This document shows, piece after piece, positions 8,602 to 15,564 of a stretch of DNA of 64,000 nt. A program made the translations under genes and the position numbers. Origin of the DNA: Lysobacter sp. GTDB lineage: Bacteria > Pseudomonadota > Gammaproteobacteria > Xanthomonadales > Xanthomonadaceae. The first letter of the stretch is position 1. Each line of letters opens with the position of its first letter. The notes below the pieces were generated by a model, which saw nothing but the letters and a program-made list of their open reading frames with translations, was not told where the DNA came from and did no database searches. The stretch is from contig JAHCAU010000006.1 in the NCBI GenBank assembly GCA_019634715.1, forward strand, positions 124,001-188,000, given 5' to 3'.

Positions 8602-9879
8602 TCACAGTACCGCCGGCAGCCAGAGCGACAGCCCGGGCACGAAGGCCACGGCCAGCAGCACGCACAGCGCGGCCAGCCAGAACGGCCAGATGCTGCGCAG
8701 CGCCTCGCCGATGCCGATCCGTCCGATCGCGGCCTCGACGAACAGCACCGAACCCACCGGCGGCGTGACCAGACCGATGCCGCCGGCGAGGATCAGGACC
8801 ACGCCGAACTGCAGCGGATCGATGCCGTAGGCCTTGGCCACCGGCAGGAAGATCGGCGTGCAGATCAGGATCATCGGCGCAAGATCCATGAACGTGCCGA
8901 GCAGCAGCAGGACCAGCGCGATCAGCAGCAGCACCATGAGCTTGTCGTGGGCGATCGCGCGCAGGGCATCGACCGTGGCCGCCGGCACTTCGAGGTAGGC
9001 CAGCATCCAGCCGAAGGCCGCCGCCGCCGCGATCACGAACAGGATCGCGCCGGTGGCGCGCGCCGCATGCGCCAGCGTCTCCAGGAACGAGGCCCAGCCC
9101 AGCGAACGATGCACCAGGCCGGCGACCAGCAGCGCGTACAGCACCGCGACCGCCGCGCTCTCGACCGCGGTGAAGATGCCGGCGCGGATGCCGAAGAAGA
9201 TCAGCGCCACCAGCAGCAGGCCGGGCAGGGCCGCGACGAAGCGCAGGGCCAGCGCCGGAAACCCGGGGAAGGCCTCGGTGCCGTAGCCGGCGCGGCGCGC
9301 CAGCACGTAGGCGGCGACCATCATCGCCAGCGTCATCAGCAGCGCCGGCAACATGCCCGCCGCGAACAGGTCGATGATCGACACGCCGCCGCCGGCCGCG
9401 GCCGAGAACAGGATGAGGTTGTGCGACGGCGGCACCAGCAGCGCAACCAGCGCCGCGGTGACGCTGACGTTGACCGCGTAGTCCTTCGCGTAACCGCGCT
9501 GGACCATCTGCGGGATCATCGCGCCGCCGACCGCCGACACATCGGCGATGGCCGAGCCGGATACGCCGCCGAAGAACAGCGAGGACACGATGCTGACCTG
9601 GCCGAGGCCGCCGCGCATGCGCCCGACCAGCGCGCTGGCCAGCCCGATCAGGCGCTCGGAGATGCCGCCGCGCATCATGATCTCGCCGGCAAGGATGAAC
9701 AGCGGGATCGCCACCAGCGAGGCCGATCCGGCCCCGGCGGTGACCTGCTGCACCAGCACCAGCGGCGGCACGCCGATGTAGACCAGGGTAGCGAGGGTGG
9801 CGACGGCCAGGGCGTAGGCCACCGGCACGCCGATGGCCAGCAGCAGCACGAAGGCGCCGAACAGGAGGACGACGGCCAT
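8602..9879 (-). CDS. dctM: TRAP transporter large membrane subunit DctM
   Basis: This 425-aa, highly hydrophobic protein with about 11-12 membrane segments is the DctM/SiaM large permease of a tripartite ATP-independent periplasmic transporter. Motifs typical of the family are visible, such as FGGVSGSAIADVSAVGGAMI near residue 93 and PPSHNLILFS near 150. It works with DctQ and DctP, using the sodium or proton gradient. Its ATG lies one base away from the dctQ stop, so translation is coupled. Pathway neighbours make galacturonate, unsaturated digalacturonate or a keto-deoxy acid the likely cargo. The exact substrate is not visible in the sequence. Confidence 0.9.
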   Translation of the reverse strand: MAVVLLFGAFVLLLAIGVPVAYALAVATLATLVYIGVPPLVLVQQVTAGAGSASLVAIPLFILAGEIMMRGGISERLIGLASALVGRMRGGLGQVSIVSSLFFGGVSGSAIADVSAVGGAMIPQMVQRGYAKDYAVNVSVTAALVALLVPPSHNLILFSAAAGGGVSIIDLFAAGMLPALLMTLAMMVAAYVLARRAGYGTEAFPGFPALALRFVAALPGLLLVALIFFGIRAGIFTAVESAAVAVLYALLVAGLVHRSLGWASFLETLAHAARATGAILFVIAAAAAFGWMLAYLEVPAATVDALRAIAHDKLMVLLLIALVLLLLGTFMDLAPMILICTPIFLPVAKAYGIDPLQFGVVLILAGGIGLVTPPVGSVLFVEAAIGRIGIGEALRSIWPFWLAALCVLLAVAFVPGLSLWLPAVL

Positions 9880-9880
9880 G

Positions 9881-10378
9881 TCAGCGATCCTCCCCGCGCG
9901 CGACCTTCGGCAGGCAGCGGCCGATCGCGAACACCACCATCAGCGCGCCACCGATCGCGACCGGCATGTACGGCAGCGATTCGGGCAAGGGCGCGCCGGC
10001 GACGCGCACGTCCGCACCCGCGAGGAACAGGCGCGCGGCCCACCACGCCAGTCCTGCGCCGAGCAGCGCGACCAGCGACTTCGTCGCGAGGAACAGCGCG
10101 CGACGCAGCGCGGGCGGCGCCGCGTCGGCCAGCAGGGTGAACGCGAAATGGCGTTCGTGGTGCACGCCGGCCGCGGCCCCGAACGACATCGCCGCGGTCA
10201 GCAGCACGGCGGTGATCGGTTCGATCCAGGCCGGCGAATGATCGAGGACGTAGCGCGCGAACACCTGCCAGCCCTGCACCGCCACCAGCAACACCAGCGC
10301 GGCCGCCGCCACGCCGACCGTCAGCGAGGCCAGTCGATCGAACGCATCGCGCGGCGCCTTGTCCAGCTCTTGCGTCAT
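9881..10378 (-). CDS. dctQ: TRAP transporter small membrane subunit DctQ
   Basis: This 165-aa protein with four membrane segments belongs to the DctQ family. The region WQVFARYVLDHSPAWIEPI near residues 45-63 carries the conserved FxRYxL and the following polar pattern. It bridges the DctM permease in the inner membrane. The gene lies 24 bp after dctP and directly abuts dctM. An arginine-rich loop after the second membrane segment fits positive-inside topology. It has no enzymatic role of its own. Confidence 0.87.
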   Translation of the reverse strand: MTQELDKAPRDAFDRLASLTVGVAAAALVLLVAVQGWQVFARYVLDHSPAWIEPITAVLLTAAMSFGAAAGVHHERHFAFTLLADAAPPALRRALFLATKSLVALLGAGLAWWAARLFLAGADVRVAGAPLPESLPYMPVAIGGALMVVFAIGRCLPKVARGEDR

Positions 10379-10402
10379 GCCTCGTCCCTCATCGTGGGTC
10401 TC

Positions 10403-11425
10403 TCAACCGGCCGCATCGCGGATCGCGACATGCAGCGCGCGCAATCGCGGGTCGCGCAGCAGGTCGCGCACCAGCGGCTCGGCCGCGCGCCGGAACGCTG
10501 CGGCATCGACCGTGTTCATGCGGATGCCGGCCGCGCCCAGCGCGCGCCGCGCCTCGGCCTCGGACGCATCCCACAGGCGCCGCATCACCGCGACCGATGC
10601 GCGCGCGGTCTCGACCAGCAGGCCGCGATCCGACGGCGACAGCGCATCGAGCGTGCGTTTCGACACCAGCAGCGCGTCCGGCGCGTAGGAATGCCCGGTC
10701 TGCGACCAGTAGCGCGCGGCCTCGAAATGCCGGCTGGCGTGGAAGCTGCGGATGTTGTTCTCGGCGCCGTCGATGAGGTGGGTCTCCAGCGCGGAGAACA
10801 CCTGGCCGATCGGCAGCGGCGTGGGATTGCCGCCGAGCAGGCCGATCAGCTCGATGAAGATGTCGGACGGCGGCACGCGGATCTTCAGGCCGGCGAGGTC
10901 GCGCGGCGCGTGCAGCGGCCGGCGCGTGTTGTAGAAGCAGCGCGGCCCGCTGTCGTACAGCGCCAGGCCGACCACGCCGCGCGTCTCGAAGCCGCGCAGG
11001 ACTTCCGCGCCCACCCTGCAGTCGTGCACGCGACGCTGGTGTTCGGTCGAATCGAACGCGAACGGCATGCACAGCGCACGCGTCAGCGGAAAGGCGTTGT
11101 TGAGCGCACCGGTGTAGACGCGGGCGAAATCGATCGCACCGTGGCGCGCCATCTCCAGCGTCTCGGATTCGCGGCCGAGCTGGCCGCCGTGGTACATGCG
11201 CACGCGCAGGCGGCCGCCGGTCTCGCGCTCGAGCGTTTCGCCGATCCAGCGCACCGCGGCGACGGTCGGATAGTCCTTCGGGTGCACATCGGTCGCGGTG
11301 AGCACGCCCGGCGCGCGGCGGTCGCCGGCCAGCGCGTCGGTCGCACCCGCCACGCCCAGCGCGCACAGGCCGGCCAGCAGGCGACGACGGCCGGGGTCGG
11401 TCGCGGATGCCCCTCGTGAAGTCAT
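10403..11425 (-). CDS. dctP: TRAP transporter periplasmic solute-binding protein DctP
   Basis: This 340-aa secreted binding protein has an N-terminal export signal with an RRR cluster before the hydrophobic core (GRRRLLAGLCALGVAGATDALA), compatible with the Tat or Sec route. The DctP family fold is supported by YHGGQLGRESETLEMARHG, by the region around GLKIRVPPSDIF (the family arginine that binds the substrate carboxylate) and by VFSALETHLIDGAENN. That arginine suits uronates and other organic acids. Its ATG overlaps the stop of the upstream hydratase gene in an ATGA, so the two are translationally coupled. It is the first transporter gene of the operon. Confidence 0.9.
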   Translation of the reverse strand: MTSRGASATDPGRRRLLAGLCALGVAGATDALAGDRRAPGVLTATDVHPKDYPTVAAVRWIGETLERETGGRLRVRMYHGGQLGRESETLEMARHGAIDFARVYTGALNNAFPLTRALCMPFAFDSTEHQRRVHDCRVGAEVLRGFETRGVVGLALYDSGPRCFYNTRRPLHAPRDLAGLKIRVPPSDIFIELIGLLGGNPTPLPIGQVFSALETHLIDGAENNIRSFHASRHFEAARYWSQTGHSYAPDALLVSKRTLDALSPSDRGLLVETARASVAVMRRLWDASEAEARRALGAAGIRMNTVDAAAFRRAAEPLVRDLLRDPRLRALHVAIRDAAG

Positions 11426-12279
11426 GCGCCCTCCTCCGGCCGCGCCCGCCGCATCGTCACCGCGATCTCGCCGATGCCGTCGAACACGACCCGCGCGCGC
11501 TGTCCGGCGACGACATCATGGATGCCGGTAGCGGCGCCGGTCGACACCCACTGCCCGACCCGCAGCGGCATGCCGCGCCTCGCACAGCGCGCCAGCGCGA
11601 AGCGCAGTGCGGCGACCAGGCCGCCGGCGATGCCGCTGGCGCGCCCCTGACCCACCTCGACCTCGTCGACGAAGGTGCGGCACACCAGGTCGTCGCGCAG
11701 CGCGCCGCGCCAGTCGGCGACCGCCGGGCCGAGGATCAGCCCGGCGTTGTTGCCGAAGTCCGACACCACCACCGCCGGCCCGAGGTCGTTGATCATCGGC
11801 ATCGGGCTGCCGGCAAGTTCCGCGCCGACATGCAGGCTGTCGACCATCGCCAGCGCCTCCTCGTCGCTCCAGGCGGTCTTGCCCGGCGGCGCATCTCGGC
11901 CGATCCCGAACACGAACTCGGCCTCCACCGCGGCGAAACCGCCCGCAATCACGTCGAACACGCCCGCGTGCACCGGCAGGCCGGCGGCATCGTGCGCCGC
12001 GGCCGGCGGCGCCTGCACGGCCGTGGCGAAGATCGGCCCGACCAGGCGCTCCTCGCCCATCCGCGCCAGCCAGGCATCGGGAATCCGGCCGACCTTCCAG
12101 CCCGCGACCGGACGCTCCCACAGCGCGATGGCCGCGTCCTGGCAGGCGTAACCGACGTCCAGCGACGACGGCACCGGCCCGGGGTACACCGGCAGCGCCT
12201 CGGCGCGCCTGCGTGCGCCGGTCAGGCGCAAGGCGATCTCGCGGTGCCCGGCATCGTCTCCCATCGCGGTCTCGGTCAT
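11422..12279 (-). CDS. 2-keto-4-pentenoate hydratase-like protein (MhpD/FAH superfamily)
   Basis: This 285-aa cytoplasmic protein belongs to the 2-oxopent-4-enoate hydratase / fumarylacetoacetase superfamily. Landmarks are the GWKVG segment near residue 58, the metal-binding acidic run VEAEFVFGIG near 115, and GSPMPMINDLG. Family members add water to, or decarboxylate, 2-keto-enoic acids from aromatic degradation. Here there are no aromatic genes: it opens the TRAP operon of a pectin locus and overlaps dctP by 4 bp. Its substrate may be an unsaturated keto acid derived from uronates, but that is inference. The start ATG 12279 lies 39 bp from operator site 2, with a -10-like TATACA (complement of 12312-12317) between them. 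Confidence 0.75.
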   Translation of the reverse strand: MTETAMGDDAGHREIALRLTGARRRAEALPVYPGPVPSSLDVGYACQDAAIALWERPVAGWKVGRIPDAWLARMGEERLVGPIFATAVQAPPAAAHDAAGLPVHAGVFDVIAGGFAAVEAEFVFGIGRDAPPGKTAWSDEEALAMVDSLHVGAELAGSPMPMINDLGPAVVVSDFGNNAGLILGPAVADWRGALRDDLVCRTFVDEVEVGQGRASGIAGGLVAALRFALARCARRGMPLRVGQWVSTGAATGIHDVVAGQRARVVFDGIGEIAVTMRRARPEEGA

Positions 12280-12317
12280 CGGTGGCCCGGTCTGAATGCG
12301 TCCTGGGGAGTTGTATA

Positions 12318-12330
12318 GGAAACCGGTGTC
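12318..12330. promoter_or_regulatory. operator site 2, between the hydratase-TRAP operon and the pectate lyase gene
   Basis: The complement reads GACACCGGTTTCC, differing from site 1 at one base of 13. It lies in the 100-bp divergent region. For the leftward operon it falls between a TTGTCA (complement of 12334-12339) and a TATACA (complement of 12312-12317). For the rightward lyase gene it lies 50 bp before the ATG, next to a TTGACA at 12332-12337. One bound repressor could therefore control both directions. Confidence 0.7.
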
Positions 12331-12379
12331 ATTGACAATCGGCAGTGCACGATAAGGCACTCCCCGGGAGGGACCAGGC

Positions 12380-13717
12380 ATGACCCGCAGCATCGTCCGC
12401 ACCGTCACCCGCACCTTCGCCGCCCTGGCGATGGCCCTCTCCTTCACCGTCGACGCAGCCTCTCCGCCGCCGACCGTGCCGGCCTTCCCCGGCGCGCAGG
12501 GCTGGGCCGCGCACACCCCAGGCGGACGCGGCGGACGGATCATCCGCGTCACCACGCTGGCCACCGAAGGCCCCGGTTCCTTTCTCGAAGCGGTGAGCGC
12601 CAAGGGCCCGCGCATCGTCGTGTTCGAAGTCGGCGGCGTGATCGATCTGCAGCTGAAGACGGTGAAGATCCGCGAGCCCTTCCTCACCATCGCCGGACAG
12701 ACCGCACCGCAGCCGGGCATCACCCTGATCCGCGGCGGCATCGACATCGCCACGCACGATGTCGTCGTCCGCCACATCCGCGTGCGTCCCGGCGAGGCCG
12801 GGCAGCCCAAGCGCAGCGGCGTCGACTTCGACGCGATCTCCACCGTCGGCGCGCGCGACGTGATCGTCGACCACTGCTCGCTGACCTGGGCCACCGACGA
12901 GAACCTGTCCGCCTCCGGCCCGCGCTTCGGCGGCGACACGCCCGAGCAGTGGCGCGCGAACACCTCGCACCGCATCACCTTCAGCAACAACCTCATCGCC
13001 GAAGGCCTGGCGCATTCCAGCCACGGCAAGGGCGAGCACTCGAAGGGATCGCTGATCCACGACAACGCGCGCGAGATCCTGATCGTCGGCAACCTCTACG
13101 CGCACAACCGCGAGCGCAACCCGATGTTCAAGGGCGGCACGCAGGGCCTGGTCGTCAACAACCTGATCTACAACCCCGGCCAGCGCGCGGTGCACTACAA
13201 CCTCGTCGCCGCCGAATGGGACGGTCATCCCTACCAGGACGGCCGCCTCGCGCTGATCGGCAACGTCATGCGCGGCGGTCCGGACACCCCCCGCGACGCC
13301 GTGTTCTTCATGTTCGGCGGCTCGGGCTGGCTGGACCTGTACCTGCGCGACAACCTCGCGGTCGATCGCGTCGGCCAGCCGCTGCCGATGCAGGGCCGCT
13401 ACAGCACCGCGCCGGCCGGCGTGCGCGCGCTCAAGGCCGCCCCTGCCCTGCCCTTCGGCGTGACGCTGCAACCGTCGAAAGACGTGCAGGACGCGGTGAT
13501 CGCCAACGCCGGCGCGCGCCCATGGGATCGCGACGACATCGATCGCCGCATCCTCGCCGATACCATCGAAGGTCGCGGCGCGATCATCGACAGCGAACAG
13601 GAGGTCGGCGGCTATCCGACGCATGCCGAAACCCGGCAGGCCTTCGTCGAAGCCGACTGGGACCTCGACACCATGGAACCGCGCAAGCCCCTGCCGCGCC
13701 GCGAACCGCTGCGCTGA
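12380..13717 (+). CDS. secreted pectate lyase (polysaccharide lyase family 1)
   Basis: This 445-aa protein has a signal peptide ending near residue 27 (ALAMALSFTVDAA). The mature part begins FPGAQGWAAHTPGGRGG, the usual opening of PL1 pectate lyases, and continues as a right-handed beta-helix with repeating N/V-rich turns. VRHIRVRPGE and VDHCSLTWATDENLS fit the calcium and substrate cleft region. The enzyme should cut de-esterified polygalacturonate by beta-elimination and release unsaturated oligogalacturonides, which feed KduI and KduD. The gene is preceded by GGGAGGGA and by operator site 2. The carboxylesterase gene follows within 2 bp, so the two should be co-transcribed. No binding module is attached. 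Confidence 0.88.
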   Translation: MTRSIVRTVTRTFAALAMALSFTVDAASPPPTVPAFPGAQGWAAHTPGGRGGRIIRVTTLATEGPGSFLEAVSAKGPRIVVFEVGGVIDLQLKTVKIREPFLTIAGQTAPQPGITLIRGGIDIATHDVVVRHIRVRPGEAGQPKRSGVDFDAISTVGARDVIVDHCSLTWATDENLSASGPRFGGDTPEQWRANTSHRITFSNNLIAEGLAHSSHGKGEHSKGSLIHDNAREILIVGNLYAHNRERNPMFKGGTQGLVVNNLIYNPGQRAVHYNLVAAEWDGHPYQDGRLALIGNVMRGGPDTPRDAVFFMFGGSGWLDLYLRDNLAVDRVGQPLPMQGRYSTAPAGVRALKAAPALPFGVTLQPSKDVQDAVIANAGARPWDRDDIDRRILADTIEGRGAIIDSEQEVGGYPTHAETRQAFVEADWDLDTMEPRKPLPRREPLR

Positions 13718-13718
13718 C

Positions 13719-15359
13719 ATGGCGGGCAACGGCATGGCGCGCGACGACATCGATCGCCTGCGCCGCCGGCTGCTGCTGGCCGGCGGCGCGATGGCGATGA
13801 CGATGCCGCTGTCGACGCTCGCGGACACGCTGGCCGTCACGCCGCGCACGATGCCCGGCGGCGTCGTGCGCGTCCGCGGCGGTCGCCTGCGCGGCACGCG
13901 GCAGGTCCATGCCGACGGACGCGCTGTCCTGTCGTTCCGCCACATCCCCTACGGTGCCGACACCGCGCGAAACCGATTCCGCCCGCCGCAAGCCGAATCC
14001 CCGTGGCGCGGCGTGCGCGATGCCTCGCGCTTCGGCCCGGTCGCGGCGCAGGCCGGCGCGCTCGGCCCGGGCAGCGAGGATGGCCTCTCGCTCAACCTGT
14101 GGACGCCCGCGACCGATCGCGCAAAACGCCCGGTGCTGGTCTACGTCCACGGCGGCGGCTACACCACCGGCGGCGGCAACGACCTGCTGTACGACGGCAC
14201 GCGCCTGTGCCTGCGCGGCGATGTCGTGGTCGTCACCGTGCAGCACCGGCTGAACCTGTTCGGCTATCTGTACCTCGGCGAATTCGACGAACGCTTCGCG
14301 GCCTCGGGCAACCTCGGGCAGCTCGACCTGATCGCCTCGCTCGAGTGGATCCGCGACCATATCGGCGCCTTCGGCGGCGATCCTGGCAACGTCACCCTGT
14401 TCGGCCAGTCCGGCGGCGGCGCCAAGATCGCCACCCTGATGGCGATGCCGGCAGCGGCCGGACTGTTCCATCGCGCGATGACGATGAGCGGCCAGCAGGT
14501 CACCGCCGCCGGGCCGCGCGCCGCGGCGCAACGGGCGCGCCTGTTCCTCGACGCACTCGGCCTCTCGCCCGACCGGCTCGATCCGCTGCTCGACCTGCCC
14601 GCCGCACGCCTGCTCGAAGCCGCACGCGTCCGCGATCCCTCGCGCGTCGAGGACATGGCGCTGTACTTCGGCCCCGTGCTCGACGGCCACGATCTGCCGC
14701 GGCATCCCTTCCATCCAGACGCGCCACTGCAGTCCGCCGCCGTGCCGATGATCATCGGCAACACGCGCGACGAGACCCGCGCCTTCCTCGGCAACGATCC
14801 CGCGCACCACGCGCTGGACTGGCGCACGCTGGGCGACGCACTGCGTCGCCACCAGTACGTCGACCTCCCGGTGCAGGTCGTGATCGCCGAATATCGACGG
14901 TTGTATCCGGACTTCACGCCGAGCGAGGTGTTCTTCGCCGCGACCACCGCAGGCCGTTCGTGGCGCGGCGCCGTGCTCGAAGCCGAGGCACGCGCGCGAC
15001 AGGGCGCGCCGACCTGGGTCTACCAGCTGGATTTCCCCTCGCCGCTCGATGCAGGTCGCGACCGCGCGCTGCACACGCTCGACATCCCGCTGGTGTTCGA
15101 CAACATCCGACAGCCCGGCTCGCGCACCGGCGATGGCACCGATGCGCAGCGCGTCGCAGATGCGATGAGCGAGGCATTGCTCGCGTTCGCGCGACATGGC
15201 GACCCGAACCACGCCGGGCTGCCGCACTGGCCGCGCTACGAGCTCTCGCGACGCGCCACCATGGTCTTCGACCACGCCTCGCGCGTGGAAAACGATCCGC
15301 GCGGCGGCGAACGCCGGCTCTACGAGCAGGCGCCGTTCGTGCAGCGGGGCACGCTCTGA
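13719..15359 (+). CDS. secreted carboxylesterase type B (pectin-locus esterase)
   Basis: This 546-aa alpha/beta hydrolase has a twin-arginine-like export signal (RRRLLLAGGAMAMTMPLSTLADTLA) and the COesterase fold. The oxyanion segment VYVHGGGYTTGG lies near residue 150, and the nucleophile elbow reads LFGQSGGGAK near 235; most relatives have GESAGG, so the residue before the serine is unusual. A GNTRDETRAF segment lies where the acidic residue usually sits, and HTLDIPLVF marks the catalytic histidine region. It starts 1 base after the pectate lyase stop, so a role in removing ester groups (methyl, acetyl or feruloyl) from pectin is inferred. The true substrate is unknown. An internal ATG at 13734 is an alternative start. 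Confidence 0.82.
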   Translation: MAGNGMARDDIDRLRRRLLLAGGAMAMTMPLSTLADTLAVTPRTMPGGVVRVRGGRLRGTRQVHADGRAVLSFRHIPYGADTARNRFRPPQAESPWRGVRDASRFGPVAAQAGALGPGSEDGLSLNLWTPATDRAKRPVLVYVHGGGYTTGGGNDLLYDGTRLCLRGDVVVVTVQHRLNLFGYLYLGEFDERFAASGNLGQLDLIASLEWIRDHIGAFGGDPGNVTLFGQSGGGAKIATLMAMPAAAGLFHRAMTMSGQQVTAAGPRAAAQRARLFLDALGLSPDRLDPLLDLPAARLLEAARVRDPSRVEDMALYFGPVLDGHDLPRHPFHPDAPLQSAAVPMIIGNTRDETRAFLGNDPAHHALDWRTLGDALRRHQYVDLPVQVVIAEYRRLYPDFTPSEVFFAATTAGRSWRGAVLEAEARARQGAPTWVYQLDFPSPLDAGRDRALHTLDIPLVFDNIRQPGSRTGDGTDAQRVADAMSEALLAFARHGDPNHAGLPHWPRYELSRRATMVFDHASRVENDPRGGERRLYEQAPFVQRGTL

Positions 15360-15376
15360 CTCACCCGATTTGATCC

Positions 15377-15437
15377 GTCGCGACTGCGTCGCTCCTGCAG
15401 AACCCTCCGCCTTCTGCAGGAGCGACGTAGTCGCGAC
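15377..15437. repeat. 26-bp-arm inverted repeat (xanthomonad intergenic repeat, possible bidirectional terminator)
   Basis: The arms 15377-15402 and 15412-15437 are complementary apart from one base (actgcg against cgtagt) and enclose a 9-base loop. The core gcaggagcgac with tcgcgac resembles the abundant intergenic element of Xanthomonas-like genomes. It sits between convergent genes, the esterase and the TonB receptor, where a two-way transcription stop would be useful. Confidence 0.8.
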
Positions 15438-15564
15438 CACCCGCTCCGGATGCCGGCTTGGCTGCGATCACCGCGTCATTCGCCATGTCCACGAATGCGC
15501 CAAAAAGAAGGCGGCCACGCCCACCGTCCGGGGCGCGCCGCCAAGAGGGGAGGGAGGGCCGGAT

